Below are positions 37,107 to 45,000 of a stretch of 64,000 nt of DNA, in pieces. The position numbers and the translations under genes are program-made. The DNA comes from Spirosoma terrae (GTDB taxonomy: Bacteria; Bacteroidota; Bacteroidia; Cytophagales; Spirosomataceae). Position 1 is the stretch's first letter. Every line of letters starts with the position of its first letter. Below the pieces are notes generated by a model. It was not told where the DNA came from. It saw only the letters and a program-made list of their open reading frames with translations, and searched no databases. The DNA lies in NCBI RefSeq assembly GCF_010435915.1, contig NZ_JAAFZH010000016.1, forward strand, positions 62,001-126,000, written 5' to 3'.

Positions 37107-37291
37107 AGTACAGTCTATTCAATATCTTATAATAGATTCAAACGCGAATATAAGAACTATGATTATATATTATCGTACATAAATTTATTATTACTAAAAT
37201 TCACCCGTTTATTGTCCAATTAATTCAAACGTTACCTACTAAACATATAAAAACGAGTAAAATGGAGTACGTAACAAATAAGCGATAGTAT

Positions 37292-38587
37292 TTACATACT
37301 ATTAGTATTCGTTGACTCTGCATACAGTTTTGATAACCGAAATTCATGTTTACCATTGGTTTGTTTATACGTTATCGCTAATTCATTACTGTCGCAGATT
37401 TGTTTTACAATAGCTAATCCCAGACCTACAGAATCTGGTCCAGTAGCTTCTTTTTTAAAGCGCTCAAAGAGCCTCTCTGGCTCCGATACCAATGTGCCAC
37501 CGGTGTTGCTCAAACATAAATAGTTTATCGTTGACTCCAATTCAATACAACCATTTAACTGATTATGCTTGATAGCATTATTAACTAAATTTGTTACTAG
37601 AATTTCGGCCAGAGGGCCTGGCAATTGCGCACCGAAGCTGTCGTGTATACGCACCTGAACTGCAATTTCTTTAAACGCCAAGACATCGTCCATATCCTTC
37701 AGTTTTTCGCTAAAAAGTTGCGATAAGTTGACCAACTGACTGTCCTGAAACTGATGATTTTCAATCTTTGCTAATAATAATAAACCCTGATTCAGTCGAG
37801 CCATCCGTCTCGAAGCCTGGTATATTGTTTCAATCCAATACGTTTGCGTTTCGGTTATCGTTTCACTTTGAATCAGTTGTTCAACTTTGGCATTAATGAG
37901 CGCTAACGGTGTCTGCATTTCATGAGAGGCATTTTCCGTAAACTCCTTTAAGCTTCTATAATCCTGTTGCATCTTATCGGCCATCTTCTTCAGCACCTCA
38001 TTGAGTTCCGTAAATTCAGTAATCTCAGAATGAGTCAGTTGCAAGGCAACTCCACTATTCAGGTTAAAGCCTTTAATCCGTTGGAGTGTCTCATAGAAAG
38101 GATGCCAAAGACGACCTGATAGCTTACCCTGAAACCAGAATGTTCCCAATAGTAGTAAGCCCAGAAAAATAGCCATAGTTATTGTTATAACCTCAATAAG
38201 CCGATACGTCTGAATCAATGATTTTCTAATTTCAACCCGATGCATTACCCCATGAATAGGCTTATAAAACGTAAGCTGACGAAAAGGCATCACTTCTCCG
38301 TCGTATCGATTACGTATCAATGTATCCGTGAAGACCTCTCCTGGTTTTTCAGGATAATTCTGGACTGGGCTGACTTCAATTTTGTTCTCAACAAAATAGG
38401 GGCTACTCGTCCACGTATCATGCGCTTTAACATACGCTTCGAAATCGAGCCGCTCAACCTGTAAGCGACTTTCGACTTCATCATAAATTAAAAAGCGAAT
38501 GATCTCGTAAAAAGCCAGCGCTGTCAACAAATAAATGATCAGCGAAAAGCCCAGATAAATTCGATTCGTTTTAGCAAGTAGTTTCAA
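37292..38587 (-). CDS. Sensor histidine kinase
   Basis: 431 residues. Two membrane helices (about 10-34 and 131-152) enclose a periplasmic sensor domain. After a linker the dimerization domain carries the phospho-acceptor H222 in ASHEMQTPLAL. The ATPase domain has the N-box (VTNLVNNAIKHN) and the G-box (GLGLAIVKQI). It forms a two-component pair with the response regulator upstream, overlapping it by 4 nt (ATGA). The signal sensed is unknown. Confidence 0.9.
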   Translation of the reverse strand: MKLLAKTNRIYLGFSLIIYLLTALAFYEIIRFLIYDEVESRLQVERLDFEAYVKAHDTWTSSPYFVENKIEVSPVQNYPEKPGEVFTDTLIRNRYDGEVMPFRQLTFYKPIHGVMHRVEIRKSLIQTYRLIEVITITMAIFLGLLLLGTFWFQGKLSGRLWHPFYETLQRIKGFNLNSGVALQLTHSEITEFTELNEVLKKMADKMQQDYRSLKEFTENASHEMQTPLALINAKVEQLIQSETITETQTYWIETIYQASRRMARLNQGLLLLAKIENHQFQDSQLVNLSQLFSEKLKDMDDVLAFKEIAVQVRIHDSFGAQLPGPLAEILVTNLVNNAIKHNQLNGCIELESTINYLCLSNTGGTLVSEPERLFERFKKEATGPDSVGLGLAIVKQICDSNELAITYKQTNGKHEFRLSKLYAESTNTNSM

Positions 38588-39261
38588 AACTGACTGAATT
38601 TATAACCGATTCCGTAAATAGATTGTACATAATCGGCAGCTCCTTTTTCAATTAATTTCCGGCGCAGATTTTTGATATGAGAATACACAACATCAAATGA
38701 ATCGGCGGAGTCGATATTGTCGCCCCAAAGATGTTCGGCGATCGACGCTTTTGTTAACGCTACATCGACATTGGACAGAAAATAGAGCAACAAATCATAT
38801 TCTTTTCGTGACAATGTTGTTGGCAGGCCCTTCACAAAAACTTTCCGGGTATGCGGCACAACAACAATTTCCTGAAACCGAATTTCTGTGTGTCCACCAA
38901 ATTGCCGCCTACGCATCAGTGATTTTACCCGTGCATTCAGCTCCGATAAATGAAATGGTTTTGTCAGGTAATCATCCGAACCAATCTCAAGCCCTTTTAC
39001 CTTATCTTCCAGCGCATTACGAGCCGAAATTATAATAACTCCTGTGGTGGCTACTAACTTCTTTAAACTATTAATCAGCTGAAAACCATCGCCATCGGGC
39101 AGGGTTAAATCAACAATAATACAATCATACGTATAGAGATAAATTTTCTCGTCGGCTTCCCGAAACGTAGCAGCCGTTTCGCATACGTACCCTTCTTTTA
39201 CCATATAGTCGGATATGCTTTCCGCTAATCCCAACTCATCTTCAACTACTAAAACTTTCAT
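38584..39261 (-). CDS. OmpR-family response regulator
   Basis: 225 residues. The receiver domain has acidic residues in VVEDE, phospho-acceptor D51 in IIVDLTLPDGDG and the conserved Lys in LTKPF. The C-terminal winged helix (about 130-222) has SRKEYDLLLYFL and VVYSHIKNLRRKL. It is probably phosphorylated by the kinase encoded immediately downstream. The start at 39261 matches the family N-terminus. Confidence 0.93.
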   Translation of the reverse strand: MKVLVVEDELGLAESISDYMVKEGYVCETAATFREADEKIYLYTYDCIIVDLTLPDGDGFQLINSLKKLVATTGVIIISARNALEDKVKGLEIGSDDYLTKPFHLSELNARVKSLMRRRQFGGHTEIRFQEIVVVPHTRKVFVKGLPTTLSRKEYDLLLYFLSNVDVALTKASIAEHLWGDNIDSADSFDVVYSHIKNLRRKLIEKGAADYVQSIYGIGYKFSQF

Positions 39262-39516
39262 ATCGTTGCTGATATAATTATCAGGCTAATCTATTGACCA
39301 ATTCTGGAAAGATTTAGGATGCGCATTACGTACTATGCCACGCGACTAACGCTACGTAACAACTCTATAACGTAGCAATACCACCCTCCGATAAGAAAAA
39401 TGGCAGACTAATGCATAGTTAGTAACTTACAGCTTTCTTCACGCTACTGACCAGCAATAAATCAAAACGGCAAAGGTTTTCTCTTGCCGGCACATACAAA
39501 CTAACAAGTCATTGCA

Positions 39517-40554
39517 ATGGAATACAGACAACTAGGGGCTTCGGGCCTAAAAGTTCCGGTGCTGAGTTTTGGAACGGCAACGTTTGGTGGTGGAACTACT
39601 TTTTTCAAAGCCTGGGGCGCTACCCAGGTGGATGAAGCCTCGCGGATGGTCAATCTATGTCTCGACGCAGGTCTTAACCTTTTCGACACGGCCGATGTCT
39701 ATTCGCTGGGCCTATCGGAAGAAATTCTTGGGCAGGCGCTCAGTGGGCTGCGCGACAAAGTGCTGATTTCTACGAAGGCAACGTTTAAAATGGGCAGTGG
39801 ACCCAATGATTTAGGATCGTCGCGCCATCGACTGATCAAATGCTGCGAAGACAGTCTGCGTCGGTTGAAAACTGATTATATCGACATTTACCACATGCAC
39901 GGGTTCGATAGCAAAACCCCTGTTGAGGAAACCCTGAATACGCTGAACACGCTTATCCAAAGCGGCAAAGTGCGCTACATTGCCTGCTCCAATTTTTCGG
40001 GATGGCATCTGATGAAGTCACTGTCCGTTTCGGAACGTTACGGCTGGTCTAAGTACGTAGCCCATCAGGCTCATTACTCATTACTTAGCCGCGAATTTGA
40101 ATGGGAGCTAATGCCGCTTGCCCTCGATCAACATATCGGCACGATTGTGTGGAGTCCACTCTCAGCGGGTCGTTTGGGCGGGAAATATCGCCGTGGCCAA
40201 CCTTTCCCGGAAGATAGCCGGATTGCTCAGGGTGGTGGCGAAGGCCCACCCATTTCCGACGAATTCCTATTCGGCATTGTTGATGTACTGGATGAGATTG
40301 GCGCAGAAACAGACAAAACGGTAGCGCAGGTAGCTCTGAACTGGGTTTTGCAACGTCCAACGGTGTGTAACGTAGTGATTGGTGCCCGGAATGAAGAGCA
40401 ACTGATGCAAAATCTGGGCGCTGTTGGCTGGAAGCTGTCGGCTGATCAGCTTAAAAGGTTGGACGAGGCCAGCGACCGTCATCCAATTTACCCCTACTGG
40501 CACCAACGGAAATCGCCAGTCCTGAATCCGCTTCCTGATTTTTATAAGTCTTAA
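39517..40554 (+). CDS. Aldo/keto reductase
   Basis: 345 residues of a TIM-barrel NADPH-dependent reductase. The catalytic tetrad is D57, Y62, K87 and H128 (FDTADVY; STKATF; YHMHGFD). The C-terminal NADPH-binding region shows NVVIGARNEEQLMQNLG. It resembles the YajO/Tas subgroup. Substrate unknown. It is preceded by 255 bp of non-coding DNA with several ACGTA pentamers and followed by a hairpin. Confidence 0.9.
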   Translation: MEYRQLGASGLKVPVLSFGTATFGGGTTFFKAWGATQVDEASRMVNLCLDAGLNLFDTADVYSLGLSEEILGQALSGLRDKVLISTKATFKMGSGPNDLGSSRHRLIKCCEDSLRRLKTDYIDIYHMHGFDSKTPVEETLNTLNTLIQSGKVRYIACSNFSGWHLMKSLSVSERYGWSKYVAHQAHYSLLSREFEWELMPLALDQHIGTIVWSPLSAGRLGGKYRRGQPFPEDSRIAQGGGEGPPISDEFLFGIVDVLDEIGAETDKTVAQVALNWVLQRPTVCNVVIGARNEEQLMQNLGAVGWKLSADQLKRLDEASDRHPIYPYWHQRKSPVLNPLPDFYKS

Positions 40555-40566
40555 CCGGTAACCATC

Positions 40567-40594
40567 GTGGTACCGGAGACTTTTCTGGTACCAC
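40567..40594. repeat. GGTACC-containing hairpin after the aldo/keto reductase gene
   Basis: GTGGTACC (40567-40574) pairs with GGTACCAC (40587-40594), and the stem continues inward with G-T pairs. It lies 13 nt after the stop codon and upstream of the decayed thioredoxin gene. It lacks a clear T tract, so it may be a processing or weak termination structure. Confidence 0.5.
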
Positions 40595-40608
40595 AACTCT
40601 TCTTTATA

Positions 40609-41693
40609 ATGACCAGGAATAGGTATCTGATTATCATTTCGGCGCTCTTATGCCTGAGTCTGATGCTAGTCAGTCCTATTCATCTGTATGCGCAACTCTC
40701 TAGTACTGTTACGTGTCTGCTCCCAAAATCATGGGAAGGCCGACAGGCTTTGCTTGTGGCACAGCCATTGGCTCAGAAAACAAAACTTGACACGGCTGTC
40801 GTTTTGAATCGAATGGCAGTCTTTACCATTGACGTAGCAGAGCCATGCCCGGCCTATATATGGGTTGAAGGTAATAAAGACGACATTCCGTTTTTTATCG
40901 ATTCACCACGTATCGATATCAGCATTGATCCAACTTCTTCCACTCATTCGTTAGTGGTAGGCTCTCCCGGTAGCGACTTATGGGTAGAGCAACTTTATAG
41001 GTCAAACGATTTTCAGAATACCGACCGGGAGTTAAGTCAGGAAATAGCGATGGCAATGGTAAAAGGCGATACGTTAGCTGCTTTTCAACTTGAAAATCAG
41101 ATCGATTCGCTACGTATCGCCCAAACAAACGCGCTTATTAAACAGATTTTGAACAATCCAGATCTGTCGCTAAGCTGGTACACGTTTGCAACCAACGATT
41201 TCGCCTACGATCAAACCTATTCCTTATTCGACAAGCTAGGTGCTTTTTCCTCCTATCCGTCTTACAAGCGACTATCCGATAAACTGACTCTTAAAAAGCT
41301 GGGCGTTACCGTTCAGGATTTTGCTACCTCAGCCCACGAAAATTCACCTGTCAACGTATCATTCTAAAGAGTCGCTTTATTTTGCTCGATTTTTCAATGA
41401 CATACATGCTGGCCTGTAAGCGCCAACATACCATGCTTAGAAACCTTTATACAAACTATAAATCTTCCGGATTGGAGATCATTACCATCTGGTCTGCTCA
41501 GGAAAAAGACAGTCAAAACAATCTACCCTGGATTCAGATCCTGAATAATGAACTATCCAAAACACTAACCCACGATTTAGCTGTTGATCGAGTCCCCGAC
41601 ACTATTCTGTTGGACACGAATAGGCGAGTAATAGCCAGAGGCCTAACCATGCACGAACTGGAAGCCAAACTAGCCCAGCTCCTTAAGGAATAA
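40609..41693 (+). pseudogene. Frameshifted DUF4369/TlpA-like thioredoxin gene
   Basis: Two frames together make one TlpA-like protein. The first part (ATG 40609 to stop at 41365-41367) has a signal peptide ending at YAQ and a DUF4369-like domain. The second continues from 41364 in the -1 frame: after SF it would read LKSRFILLDFSMTYMLAC, matching the LKGKFVLLDFWASWCxxC start of the thioredoxin domain, then to 41693. The first active-site Cys is Met (MLAC instead of CxxC). No slippery heptamer is present at the junction. A sequencing error is possible, but the missing Cys also supports decay. Confidence 0.7.
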
Positions 41694-41732
41694 AACCGGC
41701 ATATGGGTGAGATTCACCTCTATGCCGGTTTT
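41692..41732. terminator. Bidirectional terminator before osmC-like gene
   Basis: AAAACCGGCATA pairs with TATGCCGGTTTT around an inner GGTGA/TCACC helix between convergent genes. Confidence 0.75.
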
Positions 41733-41748
41733 ATTAGTAACCATTCGT

Positions 41749-42165
41749 TTATGCTAACGTAGCATCAACGCTTATTGTCGTATTGAACAGCTTTGAGATA
41801 GGACAATTGTGTTCGGCATGATCAACCAGCTCGTCGAACTTGGCTTTATCTAAACCGGGCACGCTGGCTTTCAGGGTCAGTTTAGAACTGGTAATACCAC
41901 CATCTTCTAACGTAACAGCCGCCGATACGTCCAGCGAATCGGCCGCAAAACCAGCCTGCTGAATATTAAAGGCTAACTGCATGGCAAAACAACCTGCGTG
42001 AGCAGCCGCTACTAACTCTTCAGGATTGGTTCCGACGCCATCAGCAAAACGAGTGTTGAACGAATATTGGGTCTGGTTCAGAACTGTACTGGCTGTGGTT
42101 AGCGTTCCTTTACCATCTTTACCAGTTCCGGCCCAATGTGCTGATGCATTACGTGTAATTTTCAT
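41749..42165 (-). CDS. OsmC-family peroxiredoxin
   Basis: 138 residues from the ATG at 42165. The two redox cysteines are C59 (AHAGCFAM) and C121 (HNCPISKLF), as in OsmC hydroperoxide reductases, which reduce organic peroxides. The frame extends to 42243, but the start at 42165 matches the family N-terminus (MKITRNASAHW) and lies downstream of an exact -7 box. A Crp/Fnr-type regulator is transcribed divergently next to it and may control it. Confidence 0.9.
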   Translation of the reverse strand: MKITRNASAHWAGTGKDGKGTLTTASTVLNQTQYSFNTRFADGVGTNPEELVAAAHAGCFAMQLAFNIQQAGFAADSLDVSAAVTLEDGGITSSKLTLKASVPGLDKAKFDELVDHAEHNCPISKLFNTTISVDATLA

Positions 42166-42208
42166 GGAAGTATGATTTAGATTTGTTTGCAATTCATTTT
42201 TGATGACC

Positions 42209-42216
42209 CAAAGGTA
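42209..42216 (-). promoter_or_regulatory. -7 box of the osmC-like gene
   Basis: Minus-strand TACCTTTG fits TAnnTTTG and predicts a leader of about 38 nt to the ATG at 42165. The box is inside the longer possible ORF, which supports the shorter start. Confidence 0.5.
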
Positions 42217-42335
42217 TGTGGTGTTTTCCGGCCTATTTTTCACCTATGTTAAAAAGTGACCGTATCACCGAAAAAAGTTGTCACGTAGTTTTTTTGAGCA
42301 GCAACTAAGCCTATTCTTTCAGTTATATAGTACGA

Positions 42336-42932
42336 ATGATTCAGTCTAAACAACCTATTTTACATCACCACCTACGTCAGTTTGCGCAGCTTTCTGACGA
42401 GGACCTTCAACTGGCCGATTCGTTATGGCAAGTTCGATCTATTGCCCGACACGATCTTTTTAATTTTCAGAATTCAGTTTGCCGTCAGGTTGGTTTCATC
42501 CTGAAAGGTATCTTCCGGGTGTACTACGTCGATCCTAAAACAGAGTTGGAGCATAATCTCTACTTTATCACTGAACATGCCTTCCTGACCTCGCTGAAAA
42601 GCCTACTCACCAAAACTACCTGCCCTTATCTGATAGAAGCGCTGGAAGATGCCGAATTACTGGTCATCGACTATGATCATCTGCAACAACTGTATCAGCA
42701 GTCGCACGGCTGGGAACGGTTTGGTCGCCTGCTGGCCGAACAATATTTCATGTTTAATCAGGCCCGTTCAGAAAGCTTGCTTACCCAAACAGCCGAAGAA
42801 CGTTACGTTGACTTAATCGAAAACAATCCCGACATCCTCAACCGCGTATCGCTGGGTCATATTTCGTCGTATCTGGGGATTAAGGGCCCTTCGCTCAGTC
42901 GAATCCGTTCGCAGGTGGCCCGCCATAAATAA
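42336..42932 (+). CDS. Crp/Fnr-family transcription regulator
   Basis: 198 residues. An N-terminal cyclic-nucleotide-binding-like domain (about 20-130; VGFILKGIFRVYYVD) and a C-terminal helix-turn-helix (VSLGHISSYLGIKGPSLSRIRSQ, about 171-193). The Bacteroidota members of this family often lack cAMP-binding residues, and here the phosphate-binding cassette is not evident, so the ligand is unknown. It is divergent from the OsmC gene with 170 bp between the starts, suggesting local control of the peroxide gene. Confidence 0.88.
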   Translation: MIQSKQPILHHHLRQFAQLSDEDLQLADSLWQVRSIARHDLFNFQNSVCRQVGFILKGIFRVYYVDPKTELEHNLYFITEHAFLTSLKSLLTKTTCPYLIEALEDAELLVIDYDHLQQLYQQSHGWERFGRLLAEQYFMFNQARSESLLTQTAEERYVDLIENNPDILNRVSLGHISSYLGIKGPSLSRIRSQVARHK

Positions 42933-42941
42933 GGTGGCCAA

Positions 42942-43262
42942 TTAGTACCCTTCGTCAGTTACCAGGTAGTAATGCTGCTGATTGGTGGATTGATCTTCGT
43001 GCTGAATAGTAAGCTGAAGGCGTTTGACATGCGTGTATGGATCAAACGCCACAATCTGACTGTCGGTTAGGGTCTGATTCCTGGCCGAAAGCTGTTCGTT
43101 TAAGAACGCTAAAATTTCTTCTTCCGAATCATAACTTCCGATCAAATCGCCGAGATCGAGCGTTGGTTCCTGTTCCGGCAATTCTCCCGACGCATTGGAA
43201 ATAGGTGATTCTACTGACTCCGACGTAACATTGCCTGGAACAGCGTATAATTCGATGGTCAT
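42942..43262 (-). CDS. Acidic hypothetical protein
   Basis: 106 residues with a Ser/Glu/Pro-rich first half and a compact second half (SDSEEEILAFLNEQLSAR to YYLVTDEGY region). No signal peptide, membrane helix or known motif. Its stop lies only 9 nt from the end of the Crp/Fnr gene in a convergent arrangement. The codon use looks ordinary for the window, and the length makes a chance frame possible but not likely. Confidence 0.5.
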   Translation of the reverse strand: MTIELYAVPGNVTSESVESPISNASGELPEQEPTLDLGDLIGSYDSEEEILAFLNEQLSARNQTLTDSQIVAFDPYTHVKRLQLTIQHEDQSTNQQHYYLVTDEGY

Positions 43263-43455
43263 CCGAACAAAAACGTTTTGTTTAGTCTATTAACAACGTA
43301 ACGGGCTTTTTGATAGAAGATTTTAGCCTATCTCCGACAAATTACCTACTAAATCGACCGGCTGTGGCTCTTTTTCCCAAATGTTTCCAGAATTGACACC
43401 GTGTTTTGCAGGCACTTATCCGTGACCCAGACCATATCCGGATAAGTCGACACCA

Positions 43456-44889
43456 ATGATTAATGTCAATTTTCTGAGGACTCAACAACCGTTGCCAACT
43501 GTTGTCAGATACCGACGAACAAAGAGCTGGCTGCTTTGGCTGGGAACTGGTCTCTTCTCTGTTCAGGCACAGGCTCAGTCGGTAACGCTGAATCAGGTTG
43601 TTGAGCAGAGTACCCAACAGTATCCGCTGCTGAAAGCCAAACAAGCGGAAATCAGTAGTGCGACCCGCCGGTTGCAGGCCAGCCGAACCGATCTATTACC
43701 CATTATGATGGTTCAGGATCAGTATAATTATGCCACCAGCAATAGCCTGAACAATTCATTTTTCCCCAACGAGGCTACGAACGTATCAACCTCAGGCGGG
43801 GTTAGGGCTAACCCGATTGCTCAGGCTAGTTTTGGCAGTTATACGAGCGCTTCGATCGAATGGCGAGCCATTACGTTCGGACGAAACAAAGCTAACATTG
43901 GCGTAGCCAAAGCCGATCTGCAACGTAGTCAGGCCGATTATGAAAACGAGCTTTTCCAGCATCAGGTGCGTACCATCGATGCCTATCTGCTCTTGCTCAT
44001 CAATCAGAAACTCGTTCAGATTCAACGCAGCAATCAGGAGCGGGCCGATACGTTCAAACGAGTAGTTGACGCTGGCGTTCGGTCCGGAATGCGGGCCGGA
44101 GTCGATAGCGCACTGGCAACTGCCGAAGCAGCCCGCGCCCGGATTTTATTACTACAGAGTCAGCAGCAGGAGCAAGTACAGCGACTACGACTGTCGGAGC
44201 TAATCGGCCAACTCCAGCCGGGTATGCAGATCGATAGTATGCGATTCTACACCTCGCTACCTAATGGGGCATTCAAATCGGACTCACTATCGCCCAGCAA
44301 TCCGACGCTACGTTTATTTCAGTCGCAGATAAACCTGTCGGCGGCCCGGAGCCTGGCCACGCAACGGTCGGGTATGCCGCTGATTGCTTTTGTTGGCGCT
44401 GGCAATGCCCGTGGTTCCGGTTTTTCCAACTCGGGCGATATGTTCCTGACCAATCAGTTGAATGGACTCGGCTATCAGGTTGGCAATTATCTGGTCGGTA
44501 TTACGGCTCGCTGGAATATTACGAGCCTTCTACGCGCCCGCCACGACTACCAGGCCGATCAGTTTTTAGTCGAACGGTCGCGGCAGTTATTCAATACCCA
44601 ACGTCTGCAGATCTCCAGGCAGTATCAGGAAGCCGAAACCCAATACCAGGTGGCTCTTGAGCAGGCCCGGCAAGCCCCTATTCAGCTGCTGGCCGCCCGA
44701 CAGGCATACAATCAGGCAAAATCGCGCTATCAGAGCGGTTTAACCGACCTGCCAACCCTGCTGCAAAGTGTGGTTACGCTGAACCGCGCCGAAGTCGATG
44801 GTTACGTAGCCATCAGCAATGTCTGGCGGTTTCTGCTACTAAAAGCTGCCGCCGACGGGGATTTATCACTGTTTATGAACGCCCTGTAG
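43456..44889 (+). CDS. TolC-family outer-membrane efflux protein
   Basis: 477 residues. The N-terminus has a basic stretch and a hydrophobic signal (LLWLGTGLFSVQAQAQ). Two TolC-type coiled/barrel halves follow, with typical segments such as LNQVVEQSTQQYPLLKAKQAEISSA near the start and YQEAETQYQVALEQARQ near the end. It forms the outer-membrane channel of the tripartite pump encoded by the next two genes. The order channel, pump, adaptor is less usual than adaptor first. Confidence 0.88.
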   Translation: MINVNFLRTQQPLPTVVRYRRTKSWLLWLGTGLFSVQAQAQSVTLNQVVEQSTQQYPLLKAKQAEISSATRRLQASRTDLLPIMMVQDQYNYATSNSLNNSFFPNEATNVSTSGGVRANPIAQASFGSYTSASIEWRAITFGRNKANIGVAKADLQRSQADYENELFQHQVRTIDAYLLLLINQKLVQIQRSNQERADTFKRVVDAGVRSGMRAGVDSALATAEAARARILLLQSQQQEQVQRLRLSELIGQLQPGMQIDSMRFYTSLPNGAFKSDSLSPSNPTLRLFQSQINLSAARSLATQRSGMPLIAFVGAGNARGSGFSNSGDMFLTNQLNGLGYQVGNYLVGITARWNITSLLRARHDYQADQFLVERSRQLFNTQRLQISRQYQEAETQYQVALEQARQAPIQLLAARQAYNQAKSRYQSGLTDLPTLLQSVVTLNRAEVDGYVAISNVWRFLLLKAAADGDLSLFMNAL

Positions 44890-44982
44890 AGACGCAATAC
44901 CTTGCATCTCCTGACCGGATGGATTGCCTATTACTGATTATTGCTGACGCCAATGAGAGACGCAACGTATTGCGTCTCTACA
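44886..44982. repeat. Pair of AGAGACGCAA palindromes between TolC and RND genes
   Basis: Two copies of the same palindrome flank a 45-nt spacer. Copy 2 (44956-44965 with 44970-44979) is a perfect 10-bp inverted repeat AGAGACGCAA/TTGCGTCTCT. Copy 1 (44888-44910) has one mismatch in the right arm and begins only a few bases before the TolC stop codon. The palindrome resembles widely dispersed GAGACGCAA-type repeats known in other bacteria. Confidence 0.75.
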
Positions 44983-45000
44983 AGAATCACTCTATAAACC

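Noticed and set aside
35888-37291. Genomic island in the AT-rich stretch
   Set aside because: No integrase, tRNA, direct repeats or phage genes flank it; low GC alone is not enough.
41340-41400. Programmed -1 frameshifting to join the two halves of the TlpA-like gene
   Set aside because: No X-XXY-YYZ slippery heptamer or obvious downstream structure is visible at the junction, and the active-site CxxC is also damaged, so decay is the simpler reading.
44886-44982. CRISPR array
   Set aside because: Only two palindromes with one spacer, differing in sequence, and no cas genes.
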